From assembly GCF_000146065.2 (NCBI RefSeq), contig NC_020449.1, positions 434,001 to 498,000 on the forward strand: a stretch of DNA of 64,000 nucleotides, in the 5' to 3' direction. Origin of the DNA: Candidatus Cloacimonas acidaminovorans str. Evry. Lineage in GTDB: Bacteria; Cloacimonadota; Cloacimonadia; Cloacimonadales; Cloacimonadaceae. Under the pieces are notes generated by a model. That model saw only the letters and a list, made by a program, of their open reading frames with translations, was not told the DNA's origin and made no database searches. Position numbers and translations under genes: made by a program. This document shows, in pieces, positions 42,710 through 52,512 of this stretch. Every line of letters begins with the position of its first letter. The first letter of the stretch is position 1.

Positions 42710-45700
42710 ATGCCAATGTATTATATTAACCGGGTGAGTAACCTGTTTCGTTCCCTTTCCTGCAGAAAAATTTTATTCTTCTGCCTTAGTTTTTGCCTGC
42801 CTGCCTTAATTATGGCAGAGCCGATAACTCTTGTTTCTGAAAGTCAGGACATACTTGCTATTAATTTTGAGCTTCCTGAATATGAATTAACCAAAGTTAC
42901 AATAAACGGACAGAACTGGGAAAGAATTGTTTGTAGCGATGGTTCTTATTTCAGTAATGAGGGTTTTCCTCAATTGATAATGTTTTCTACGGCTATAGCA
43001 GTTCCTGTAGATGGCGATTACAGTTTCAGTATTAAAAGCAGCGAACCCAAAACGCTGACGAATATAAATATCATCCCTTCGTCAACTCTGTTAATTGAAG
43101 GTGAGGGAGTAAACTATAATAATAAACCGGACTACAAAGCTTATGCCAATCGTGAACTCTATCCTGTTTCTCTGGCGCAGAAAGGTGAACCTGCTTTTAT
43201 AGGTAACCGCAAGTTCATACCTTTGCTGATTTATCCTTTTCAATATAGAGCACAAAGCAAAGAGCTGATTGTGCACTCCAAAATATCTATAACTGTCTAT
43301 ATAAGCGGAACAAAGAACGCAACTAAAAACTGGCAACTGAATCCAAATCCTCTTGATAATGCAGACCCGCCTTTTTTCTTGAATGAAAATAGTTCTAAAA
43401 CCTGGCGTCTGGAAAAAACCCGGGACATATATTATTCTGCACCTAAAAATAGTATTTCAAGCATTAACGAAATCCAGCTTATTGTAGATAAAGAGGGAAT
43501 CTATAAGGTCAGCTATCATTACTTGATGGATTATATAAATTTGATGGCTGATTCTTTGCAGATAGTGATGAATTGGACACCTGCAAATGTAGACCCGCGT
43601 TATCTGGAATTAACTGATGAATATGGACAGGTGCCGATTCACTTCGTAGGCGAAAATGACGGTGTCTTCAATGAAAATGACTATTTTGAGTTCTATGGTG
43701 ATAAACATAAGGGTGACACTTGCTATATGGATGATTATACAAGCGAAAATGTATATACCCTGAAACTGATTGATCACTATGGAGCAAGAATGGCTGTGGA
43801 AAATGGGGGTTTGATTGAATCCAATCTTCTGAACTATATTGTTCCTGATGCTTATGAAGATACAGTTCACTTTGAAGAACAACTGGTAAGCGATAAACTT
43901 GGCAGGGGCTGGAGTTCCAGTACCCCAAATTTCTATCGCGAAGATGTTTGGTTCTGGAAAAAAATCAATGCTCCCAATCTGGAAATTGTTCCTGTGGAAC
44001 TGCAATATCCCAAAGATACTACTACCCGCTTTGCTTCTGCCAGAATTTGTTTAATGGGGTTAACTTATTCCGAAACACTAACCAGCGGACAATATGATCA
44101 TGAAGCATCTATTCGTTTGAATCAGGCAATGGTTAATTCGCATACATGGATTGGTCAAACGGAAAAGATATTTGAAAATCAAAATCATATTTCCAACACC
44201 TTTTTAAGGCATGGAACCAATAACTTCTATATTGCCCTTTCCGGTAATACTGTAATGACGGATAAAGAACAGGTAATGCTGGATTGGGCTGAAATTAAAT
44301 ACTGGCGCGAATATAAAACTGACCAGGATTATATCAAGTTTACAAAGCCCTCCAATCGTCCCGGTGGTTTATATCAATTTGAGGTTAGCGGTTTCAGCAA
44401 TCCTCATATTTCTGTTTATAAAATTGGCTCCAGTATCTTCAATTCTGCTCAGATAGAGCCGTTTAATATTAATGGTGATGCTCCTTGGACGGTTACTATT
44501 CAAGATAGTGTTTTTTCCGAAGCGGTCAGATATTTTGCCGTAACTGAAAATATGAAAAAAACTCCCAAAGCAATACGCCTCAATTTTCCCAGCGACCTGA
44601 AAAATCCTGATAATAGTGCTGATGTAATTGTTATTGCACCCTGGCAATTTACTTCAGTAGAAGGAACTTTGCAGTTGAAGTCCCTCTGGGAATCCGAAGG
44701 GCATACAGTAAAAATTGTAGATGTTCAGGATATCTATGATGAATTTAATGCTGGCATTACAGGTGCTGAACCAATTAGGGACTTTCTTCGTTATGCTTAT
44801 AACAATTGGAGTTCACCTCAATTAAGCAGTGTTATTCTTTTGGGTGAAGGAGTTGATGATACAAGAGATAACAGTCCTTCACGAATATATAATCTCATTC
44901 CGGTTAAAAAGACCTGGACTTATAAACATGGTGCTACGGCAAGTGACCCCTGGTATGGATGTATTGTAGGAACAGATATTGTCCCCGATATATCTATTGC
45001 AAGAATTAGTATCTGGAAGGAACAACAAATTTTGGATTATGCCGCTAAGGCAACTGCTTATCGTAACAATCCACAAACCTCTCGTCTTTGGAACAGTCAT
45101 TTAACTTTCACTTCCGGAGGGAAAATAACTGATAATAACGATATCTTTGCTCAACAATCAGAACGTATAATCCGTAAAACTATTCCTGATGAATATAGAG
45201 TCACCAGGGTTTATACTTCTACTCAAACTGTTAGCTCTGATTACTTTGGCGGAACTTTCAATCTGAAAGATGCTATTAATTCCGGAACTCAATATGTTCA
45301 ATTTATGGGTCATGGCGGGGGTAGAATTTGGGCGGATTATAACCTCTTCAATTTTAATGATGTAGCAACGCTCAACAATCAGACCTATCCTGTGGTTTTA
45401 TCTCTTGCCTGTTATGCTTCCGCTTTTGATACAAACGGAATGGCTTCTATCAGTGAAGCATTAGTCCTTCAGCCCAATAAAGGAGCTATAGGCACTGCAG
45501 GTTTTACTGGTCTGGGTTATTTAGACCATGATGAAACCTGGGGTATGGCATACTGTGATGCTCTTTATAAACATAATTTTGCCAATATCGGTCTGGCGAA
45601 TATTTTTGCTTTAGCCCGCTCTTATACTACTATCTATTCACCTGCAGCTATTTATGCCCTTATCAACGGTTTTGCCTATTTAGGTGATCCTTTAATCAAA

Positions 45701-47791
45701 TTGAAGAAGCCCATAAAAGATATACCTGTTTTTGCAGATAACTATGTGCTGAACCCGGGTGATACATTACGCGTTAATGCTACTTTCCCCACCGGTGTTA
45801 ATGCAGGCCGTCTGTTTATTATGAAAGAGAGTGGAAAGATTGTAAATGTCCCTTATGATTTACCTGTCTTTCCGAACGGGAATTGGACAGCTACTTATGT
45901 TAATACAAATCCTGCAGCCAATAACTACACCCGTAAAATTATGGTTGCTGGTTATTCCAATACTGATGAATATATAGGGCTTTCCCAATTTAGTGTTGGT
46001 AGACCTAATATTATGCATCATCATCTTAATCCTCCAGAACCTGCTTGGTCGGATTCTGTCTTGTTTACTGCCAAGGTCTTTAGTCCTTTACCGGTTAACA
46101 ATATTATCTGCAAAGTCAGGACAGATAGTGTTTCTACTCAAATTAACTGGCTTCAACTTCCAATGCAGAGGTCTGAACAAGATAGCACTTTGTATGTAAC
46201 TACCCACTATCTTGGTAAATATCCTACCGGAAAAGAAATATTTTTCAAGTATGTTATGGAAACTGAAACAGGTATTGCAGAGAGTTTCCTAAAAAATTAC
46301 ATTGTTCGTGGTCCTGATCTGTTTCTGAAAGATATTAAACTGGAACAAGAGGGAAATTCTCTGGTCTTGAAAGTTTTAGGAACCAATATTGGCAATGCTA
46401 CTTCTATAACTACGGATTTAAAGTTATATACCGGAACAACTGAAAGTAATCTTACTTTGTTTTCCACTCAGAATTATTCTCCTTTGGAAGTAGGAGAACT
46501 CCGTTGGGATACTATTTCTCTTGCCGGCTTACCTAATGCCAATCTTATTCTGCAAGCAAGAGTTAATACTACTAATGCTTTTTCTGAATGGCATTTCTTT
46601 ATCAATACCAATAACTATATTAGCTTACAAGTTCCGATGAATTATTTCCTGGTAGATAGTTCCAGTTCAACTCATAGCAGTATAGATAACAACCTTCAAT
46701 GTTCAATTCCTCCAGGTCTTGTTCCTGCAGGTAGCCAGGTTCTTTTTGCCATAAACACCTTGAAAGCCCTACCTCCTCTTAATCAACCTGATGTCCAAAA
46801 TATTTTGCTTAATGCTCCTGATGGACTTACCGGAAATCAACATTCCATTCCCTACGAAATAAGTTTCTTGGGAACAGGAATTACTGATTCTTTAGGTGTT
46901 TTGAACGGAGGAAAAAAACTTTCTCTTTCCTTCAATTATAGCGCTACTGATTCCCTAACTCAAGCACAGGAAAGCGCTAATAACTTCAAAATATATCGCT
47001 ATAACGCAAAATTCCAGAAATGGATTTTAATAGGCAGTTTTATGGATCAAAGTCAAAATAAAGTCAGCTTTGAAGTGAATCGCACAGGTATTTACAGTAT
47101 TTTCCGCAATATGGATTATACTCCTCCAGCCGTAGATGTTAATGTTGAAGACCAGGAATTTACTGTTGGTGGATATGTTGCCGGTAATGGAGTTATTTCT
47201 CTCTTGCTTTCCGATACCAATGGTATTGATGTAATAGATAATTCTATCTCTCTGTTTTTAGATGGTGTTCCCATCCCGGAAAAGGACTATGTAATCTCCA
47301 TCAATCTGGAAAATATCAATAGAATACCTATTAAATATCAATTATCCTTAGGAAAGGGAATACACGAATTAAAAGTTCAATGTCGTGATTTGAACGGTCA
47401 TCCTGCAAACCGGGATATCCAATTTACCGTTAATGACAAATTTGATGTTATAAACTTGGCAAATTACCCGAATCCCGTTTTAGGAGCCGGAGGTGAAGGT
47501 GCTGCTTTAGACCCGAAAAATGAAGGCAGAACTCGTTTCACCTATGTTCTTACCGATGGAGCAGATGAAGTTACTATCAAGATTTACACACTCAGCGGCC
47601 GCCTGGTTAAGACCTTTAAAAACCTTCCGGTTGGAGTTGGTTACCATGAATATCCCCGTTCAGTTTATGGTTGGGATTGCAAAGATGATAAGGGTTACAC
47701 TTTGGCTAACGGGGTTTACTTTTACCGGATTATTGCCAAAAAAGGCAATAAAACCATTGAAAAAACCCAAAAAATGGCAATTCTGAATTAG
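42710..47791 (+). CDS. PorU-like gingipain-fold (C25) surface protein
   Basis: The 1693-residue exported protein starts most likely at ATG 42710 with GGAG 12 nt before; other in-frame ATGs lie at 42686, 42692 and 42716. After a signal peptide (to about LPALIMAEP) and an N-terminal propeptide-like region, a C25 domain spans about residues 640-1010, with a candidate catalytic His868 in QFMGHGGGRIW and Cys901 in LSLACYASAF. Ig-like domains follow, and a FlgD-type C-terminus (about 1585-1693; IKIYTLSGRLVKTF, NGVYFYRII). This matches PorU, the sortase-like protease of type IX secretion. The next gene encodes a PorV-like barrel, its usual partner. Confidence 0.85.
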   Translation: MPMYYINRVSNLFRSLSCRKILFFCLSFCLPALIMAEPITLVSESQDILAINFELPEYELTKVTINGQNWERIVCSDGSYFSNEGFPQLIMFSTAIAVPVDGDYSFSIKSSEPKTLTNINIIPSSTLLIEGEGVNYNNKPDYKAYANRELYPVSLAQKGEPAFIGNRKFIPLLIYPFQYRAQSKELIVHSKISITVYISGTKNATKNWQLNPNPLDNADPPFFLNENSSKTWRLEKTRDIYYSAPKNSISSINEIQLIVDKEGIYKVSYHYLMDYINLMADSLQIVMNWTPANVDPRYLELTDEYGQVPIHFVGENDGVFNENDYFEFYGDKHKGDTCYMDDYTSENVYTLKLIDHYGARMAVENGGLIESNLLNYIVPDAYEDTVHFEEQLVSDKLGRGWSSSTPNFYREDVWFWKKINAPNLEIVPVELQYPKDTTTRFASARICLMGLTYSETLTSGQYDHEASIRLNQAMVNSHTWIGQTEKIFENQNHISNTFLRHGTNNFYIALSGNTVMTDKEQVMLDWAEIKYWREYKTDQDYIKFTKPSNRPGGLYQFEVSGFSNPHISVYKIGSSIFNSAQIEPFNINGDAPWTVTIQDSVFSEAVRYFAVTENMKKTPKAIRLNFPSDLKNPDNSADVIVIAPWQFTSVEGTLQLKSLWESEGHTVKIVDVQDIYDEFNAGITGAEPIRDFLRYAYNNWSSPQLSSVILLGEGVDDTRDNSPSRIYNLIPVKKTWTYKHGATASDPWYGCIVGTDIVPDISIARISIWKEQQILDYAAKATAYRNNPQTSRLWNSHLTFTSGGKITDNNDIFAQQSERIIRKTIPDEYRVTRVYTSTQTVSSDYFGGTFNLKDAINSGTQYVQFMGHGGGRIWADYNLFNFNDVATLNNQTYPVVLSLACYASAFDTNGMASISEALVLQPNKGAIGTAGFTGLGYLDHDETWGMAYCDALYKHNFANIGLANIFALARSYTTIYSPAAIYALINGFAYLGDPLIKLKKPIKDIPVFADNYVLNPGDTLRVNATFPTGVNAGRLFIMKESGKIVNVPYDLPVFPNGNWTATYVNTNPAANNYTRKIMVAGYSNTDEYIGLSQFSVGRPNIMHHHLNPPEPAWSDSVLFTAKVFSPLPVNNIICKVRTDSVSTQINWLQLPMQRSEQDSTLYVTTHYLGKYPTGKEIFFKYVMETETGIAESFLKNYIVRGPDLFLKDIKLEQEGNSLVLKVLGTNIGNATSITTDLKLYTGTTESNLTLFSTQNYSPLEVGELRWDTISLAGLPNANLILQARVNTTNAFSEWHFFINTNNYISLQVPMNYFLVDSSSSTHSSIDNNLQCSIPPGLVPAGSQVLFAINTLKALPPLNQPDVQNILLNAPDGLTGNQHSIPYEISFLGTGITDSLGVLNGGKKLSLSFNYSATDSLTQAQESANNFKIYRYNAKFQKWILIGSFMDQSQNKVSFEVNRTGIYSIFRNMDYTPPAVDVNVEDQEFTVGGYVAGNGVISLLLSDTNGIDVIDNSISLFLDGVPIPEKDYVISINLENINRIPIKYQLSLGKGIHELKVQCRDLNGHPANRDIQFTVNDKFDVINLANYPNPVLGAGGEGAALDPKNEGRTRFTYVLTDGADEVTIKIYTLSGRLVKTFKNLPVGVGYHEYPRSVYGWDCKDDKGYTLANGVYFYRIIAKKGNKTIEKTQKMAILN

Positions 47792-47801
47792 GGAGACCAA
47801 A

Positions 47802-48812
47802 ATGAAAAAGATATATATCCTATTCGCACTTATCCTGATTTGCTTAACTCCACTTTTTGCAGGACGTTATGCTGGCGACTTTATGATGATCGGTTCCGGA
47901 GTACGTGCTTTAGGTATGGGTGGTGCTTTTGCCTCTCTTGCAGATGATGGTTCTGGAATTTATTGGAATCCTGCCGGTCTCAGTTTTCTTACTGATTCCG
48001 AGGTTTCCGCTATGCATTGTTTCCTCTACAATAATCTTGCTTCTTACGATCATATAACTTATGCTCAACCCTTACCCAATGATGTAACTATTTGTTTGAA
48101 TGTTACTCGTTTAACGGTTAGTGACATTCCCCATTTTGATGAAAAGTATCTCATCGGCACTAATGTAGACCAGCGGATAAATAACAGCTTATATCACTTA
48201 CCTGGTGTTCCCGATAGCAAATTTTCCAGCTATGACGATCTCTATCAATTCGCTTTTTCCAAGAAAATTCATTATGATGCCAATATGGGTTGGTTGTTTT
48301 TTGCCGTTCCTTTTGATTTCGGTTTTGGAGGAACGGTGAAACTTATTAAAAGGTCTATATGGGATAGAACCGGAACAGGAACCGGACTTGACATTGGTTT
48401 TAAAGCAAAGACCGACCTTGCTGTTATTTTCGATTGGGAAGAACTGGGAGATTTACATTTCGGTGTCAATTTTCAAGATATTGGTGGAACAGATATCACT
48501 TGGGATACTCCCAGTAAAATTAGTGACGAAGTTCTCTTTAATACTAAAACCGGCTTAGCAGTAGTTCAACCCTTACCTAAACTGAAATCCGTTGTTACCT
48601 TGGCTTATGATTATGACTATGTGTATGGAGGAACTAACCATTTTGGTGTGGACTGGGAATATGATAAAAAGGGTAATTTGCGTCTTGGTTATTATGATAA
48701 TAGTTTCAGTGCAGGTGCTACAATAAAACTTTACGGCGTTATGCTTGATTATGCTCTAATCACGAATCCTGTCGGCATAAGTAACCGTTTGGGATTACGG
48801 GTTAGATTTTAA
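47802..48812 (+). CDS. PorV-like outer-membrane barrel
   Basis: The 336-residue protein has a signal peptide (about 1-21) and the PorV entry motif GVRALGMGGAFASLADDGSG followed by IYWNPAGLSFL, then FadL/PorV-like beta strands rich in aromatic residues, ending with RLGLRVRF, a typical terminal aromatic. PorV binds type IX cargo and hands it to PorU at the outer membrane. It lies 10 nt after the PorU-like gene, consistent with a PorU-PorV attachment complex. GGGAGACC gives the RBS. A second, smaller family member is at 19945. Confidence 0.85.
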   Translation: MKKIYILFALILICLTPLFAGRYAGDFMMIGSGVRALGMGGAFASLADDGSGIYWNPAGLSFLTDSEVSAMHCFLYNNLASYDHITYAQPLPNDVTICLNVTRLTVSDIPHFDEKYLIGTNVDQRINNSLYHLPGVPDSKFSSYDDLYQFAFSKKIHYDANMGWLFFAVPFDFGFGGTVKLIKRSIWDRTGTGTGLDIGFKAKTDLAVIFDWEELGDLHFGVNFQDIGGTDITWDTPSKISDEVLFNTKTGLAVVQPLPKLKSVVTLAYDYDYVYGGTNHFGVDWEYDKKGNLRLGYYDNSFSAGATIKLYGVMLDYALITNPVGISNRLGLRVRF

Positions 48813-48823
48813 GGAGAATAAAA

Positions 48824-49603
48824 ATGCGCAAGATAATTAGCTTAACTACACTCTTATTGCTTGCTTTGCTCTTTTCTTGTTCAGGAGATGATTCTCCCGA
48901 AAAAGATAAAATTCCTCCTACTACACCTAAACTAATTTCACACCTTGGAGATACGGGTGATGATCCCATTATTGTAAATGGAGTAACAATTTCCCTAAAC
49001 GATGATAATAATGGCATTGATACTGTTCCCGATGGCAACTGGATAAAAGTTCCCTGGGAAAAATTCGTAGATAATGATTTAAGCCATGTAAAGGTCTACC
49101 GCTATTCCGAATCCGACCCTGAACCAAAATTAATTAATACTGTTCCAGCTTCGGAAGATTACTATCTGGACCAAAGTTCCTTGGTTGAAAGAGAGTGGTA
49201 TTACTATTATATTGAACTCTACGATGCCAGCGGCAATTTTAGCGTTTCGGACACCGTTTCCTATGCCATTTTAGCTAAAAGTATTCTCAGTTCTCCAGTT
49301 GAGGGGGAAACTATTAATCAGGACACGGCAAAATTATGTTGGGAAAGAGGAGATAGCCAAACCAACAAATTTCGTATCCTGCTTTGGGATAATCAAACCG
49401 GTGATCTGGTTTTTTCTTACCCTTATTATTATACTCCTAATGAAGAATTTCCTTCACCACCAGAATTTCCTTTTCCTCGTTTAAATCCACGACCTCCAAG
49501 TGGCCAGGTTTTTCGTTGGCGGATAGATGCTTTTGATGACGATCCGGAACATAATTTGGAAATGGGTTCCGAGTCGAAAGAGCGAACCTTGATAATTCAA
49601 TAG
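48824..49603 (+). CDS. Lipoprotein with Ig/fibronectin-like domains
   Basis: The 259-residue protein has a lipobox LLLLALLFSC with Cys near residue 19, followed by an acidic linker, then two beta-rich domains (about 65-150 with KVYRYSESDPEP and WYYYYIELYDASGNFS; about 155-259 with LSSPVEGETINQDTAKLCWE). These resemble fibronectin type III or Ig-like modules of surface lipoproteins. Tail position: outer-membrane anchored, probably surface or periplasmic. It follows the PorV-like gene by 11 nt and may belong to the same transcription unit. Function unknown. Confidence 0.72.
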   Translation: MRKIISLTTLLLLALLFSCSGDDSPEKDKIPPTTPKLISHLGDTGDDPIIVNGVTISLNDDNNGIDTVPDGNWIKVPWEKFVDNDLSHVKVYRYSESDPEPKLINTVPASEDYYLDQSSLVEREWYYYYIELYDASGNFSVSDTVSYAILAKSILSSPVEGETINQDTAKLCWERGDSQTNKFRILLWDNQTGDLVFSYPYYYTPNEEFPSPPEFPFPRLNPRPPSGQVFRWRIDAFDDDPEHNLEMGSESKERTLIIQ

Positions 49604-49725
49604 GGATGGCAGTCCAACCTTGAAAAAGCATATAATAACCGGTCTGGACATAATGAAGTTACAGAAAAATCTTGACTTGAACAGCGATGTTCAGAATGTT
49701 ACACAAATTAAAAAGAGAGGATAAT

Positions 49726-50211
49726 GTGAAGAGATTACTGTTAGTGTTTCTACTCATCAGCTTTTCCCTGGTTTTATTCAGCCAGCAGACGATTAATTTT
49801 ACCCCGTCTTCAAATATTTCTGCTTATACTTATGAAGGTATCCGCAGTGGTGTGGAAAAGCTGAAAATGAATAATTATATCTTGGGTCAGGTCTATAAAC
49901 CCGGCTTATATACTGTTCCTGACGATACCGATTTTTTAACCCTGCTTTCCTTGGCTGGAGGTCCTAAAGAAGATGCCAAACTTACTAAAATAAGAATTGT
50001 GCGTCCTTCTTCCGAAGGTGAAAAGGTTATCTGGGTAAATTTTAAGAAATATCTGGAGACGGGTGATCCAACCCTTATTCCGGAATTAAAACCAGGTGAC
50101 ACAATCGTTGTATCAGGAACCATCTTCTATGCCGTATCTAAAGTGGCAAAATTCCTCTCTGATATCACTATAGCTCTGGGCGTTTATAATATCATAACCG
50201 GATTTAAATAA
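49726..50211 (+). CDS. SLBB-domain exported protein
   Basis: The 161-residue protein starts at GTG 49726 behind AGAGAGG; longer starts upstream (49687) are less likely because the signal peptide begins here (KRLLLVFLLISFSLVLF). An SLBB domain occupies about 50-130 (ILGQVYKPGLYTV, LLSLAGGPKEDAKLTK, ELKPGDTIVVS). The usual Poly_export (Wza) domain and outer-membrane helix are missing, so this is a minimal version. A C-terminal hydrophobic stretch (about 138-160) may be a membrane helix. It is 12 nt before the Wzc-like gene, suggesting joint work in polysaccharide export. Confidence 0.78.
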   Translation: MKRLLLVFLLISFSLVLFSQQTINFTPSSNISAYTYEGIRSGVEKLKMNNYILGQVYKPGLYTVPDDTDFLTLLSLAGGPKEDAKLTKIRIVRPSSEGEKVIWVNFKKYLETGDPTLIPELKPGDTIVVSGTIFYAVSKVAKFLSDITIALGVYNIITGFK

Positions 50212-50223
50212 GGAGGGTATTCA

Positions 50224-52512
50224 ATGCTGGAAAATGAAAATAATCAACTCCCTGTCCAAGAGGAAATAAAACTTTCCGATTATTTTAGAATAATCCTGCA
50301 ATATCGTTATCTGGTAATTCTGGTATTCCTTGTAGCATTAGTGGCTACGGTTTATTACACAGCCCGTTTACCTAAAATTTATTCTGCTTCTACCCGCATT
50401 TTGTTGGAAGACGCAAATAAGCAATCCGACCTGATGTTTCTTTCTACAGGCGGTTTAGGAAAAAACACTTTAAATAACCAGATTGAACTTATTCACAGCA
50501 AACCCATAATGAACCTTGCCTGGGAAATTATGAAAAAATATCCCGATTGGGATACTTTTCCTGCAAGTCAGGCAGCTGATCCGGCTTCCACTTTAGGTAG
50601 AATGAAAGTAGAATCAAAACGGGAAACTGATGTTCTCACCATAAGTTTTGAATCTACTAATCCTACTGAAGCAATGGCTGCCGTAAATTCCATCGCGGAA
50701 GCAATTCAACAACAAAATACTCAATATGCTCGTTTGGAATTTACCACTATTCGTGAATTTCTGGAAACTCAATTAGATGCTATTTCCCGTCGTCTGCAAA
50801 GTTCTGAAAATGATTTACGGGAATTTAAGAACCTAAATAAGCTTACTCAATTATCCGAGGAAACAAATAAACTTATTGAACAAGCATCAGACTTAGAAGC
50901 TGAATATGAAGCAGCGTTAACTGATCAGGCAGTAAAAGCCAAATCCCTGGATTTGCTAAACCGTCAATTACAGGAACAGGATTCTCTGCTGGTGAATGTG
51001 GATAATATTATAAAAACCCCCTATATCAATGAACTGCGTAAGCAGATTGTAGATACTCAATCCCTCATCACCAAATTAGTTACAAAAAATGAATATCCCT
51101 TAGATCATCCTCAAATTCAACTTCTTTACAGGGAAATTGAAAACGCTAAGGAAAAATTAGACCAGGAAATCAGAAAACTGGTAAATTTAGCTGTAACTGA
51201 CGATCCTCTCGCTACCAGAAGTGACCTTTTAACCAGAATCGTCCAGGCAAATATAGAGCTGGAAATGGCTCGTGCCAAAGTTGACGGCTTGGAACAAACC
51301 AAAGAAATGTATAATCAACGCCTGATTGCTATTCCCAATACCGAACTGGAACTGGCAAGATTAACCCGAAACCTGATGCTGGATGAGAAAATTCACAGTA
51401 TGATGATGGAAAAGTATGAAGATGCCAAAATTGCTGAACAGGCAAAAATCGGAAATATCCGCATCATTGACTATGCAGAACGTCCTACAGTTCCAATTAA
51501 ACCCAGGGTTTCTATGAATATTTTAGTAGGTGTAATTATCGGACTGGGTTTAGGAATCGGAACCGCCTTTTTGGTTCATTCTCTGGATACTAAATTACGC
51601 ACTTTGGAAGATATGGAAAATTATGTTCGTTTACCTATTGCCGGAACTATTCCTGTAATTCACGAAGCGGAATCCAAACTTCAGGAATTTAACGATATGA
51701 TTAATTCTGCTACAGGAGAAAATCGTGAACAACTAACCCGTTCTATGCATTTTGTAATGATGCAACTGGTTTCACATTATGCCCCTAAATCACCAATTGC
51801 TGAAGCTTATAGAACTTTAAGAACCAATATCTTGGCACATAAAGGTGAAAGTAGTATTGCTATTCTGATTACTTCTTCCGGACCTAAAGAAGGTAAATCT
51901 ACTTCCATAGCCAATCTTGCTATAACTTTTGCTCAAATGAATAGCAAGGTTATTTTAGTTGATATGGACTTGCGTAGGCCTACTGTTCACAGTAAGTTAG
52001 GTCTGGAAAAAGAAAACGGCACCAGTGATTTTCTTATCGATCCGGAAGTAAGTGTTGAGCAAGTTATCAAACCCTCTGGAATAGCCAATCTGGATGTAAT
52101 TACCAGTGGGTTTATTCCTCCCAATCCTTCTGAACTAATTGCTTCTCCAAGAACCGATAACCTACTGGAAGAACTTAAATCCCGTTATGATTATGTCCTT
52201 GTGGATTCACCACCTTTAATTGCCGTTACGGATGCTCTTATTCTCACTAAGAAAGTTGATATGACTTATCTTGTCGTTCGTTGTGGTTTTACCGATAAAG
52301 GCATCATTAAACGTACTAAAGAATTGATGAATAATATTGAAGGCAGATTAGACGGCATAATTGTGAATGGTATCTATGTTCAAAAGTATTACAGTAAACA
52401 GAATTATTACTACTATTACTACTATTACTACTATTATTATGGCGAAGAGGTGCCCCAAAAGCAAAAGAGGAATGTTAACCGCTTCCTACGCAAAAATAAA
52501 TCTATTTCTTGA
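50224..52512 (+). CDS. Wzc-like polysaccharide co-polymerase with bacterial tyrosine kinase
   Basis: The 762-residue protein has a Wzz domain with two membrane helices (about 30-50 and 432-452), a large periplasmic coiled coil, and a cytoplasmic BY-kinase domain (about 520-715): Walker A SSGPKEGKSTSIANLA, Walker A' ILVDMDLRRPTVH, Walker B DYVLVDSPPLIAVTDA. The C-terminus has YVQKYYSKQN followed by twelve consecutive Tyr (728-739) and a basic tail, a probable autophosphorylation cluster. It controls chain length and export of a surface polysaccharide. The tract is encoded by alternating TAT/TAC codons (52405-52440). The ispE start lies inside its 3' end. Confidence 0.92.
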   Translation: MLENENNQLPVQEEIKLSDYFRIILQYRYLVILVFLVALVATVYYTARLPKIYSASTRILLEDANKQSDLMFLSTGGLGKNTLNNQIELIHSKPIMNLAWEIMKKYPDWDTFPASQAADPASTLGRMKVESKRETDVLTISFESTNPTEAMAAVNSIAEAIQQQNTQYARLEFTTIREFLETQLDAISRRLQSSENDLREFKNLNKLTQLSEETNKLIEQASDLEAEYEAALTDQAVKAKSLDLLNRQLQEQDSLLVNVDNIIKTPYINELRKQIVDTQSLITKLVTKNEYPLDHPQIQLLYREIENAKEKLDQEIRKLVNLAVTDDPLATRSDLLTRIVQANIELEMARAKVDGLEQTKEMYNQRLIAIPNTELELARLTRNLMLDEKIHSMMMEKYEDAKIAEQAKIGNIRIIDYAERPTVPIKPRVSMNILVGVIIGLGLGIGTAFLVHSLDTKLRTLEDMENYVRLPIAGTIPVIHEAESKLQEFNDMINSATGENREQLTRSMHFVMMQLVSHYAPKSPIAEAYRTLRTNILAHKGESSIAILITSSGPKEGKSTSIANLAITFAQMNSKVILVDMDLRRPTVHSKLGLEKENGTSDFLIDPEVSVEQVIKPSGIANLDVITSGFIPPNPSELIASPRTDNLLEELKSRYDYVLVDSPPLIAVTDALILTKKVDMTYLVVRCGFTDKGIIKRTKELMNNIEGRLDGIIVNGIYVQKYYSKQNYYYYYYYYYYYYGEEVPQKQKRNVNRFLRKNKSIS

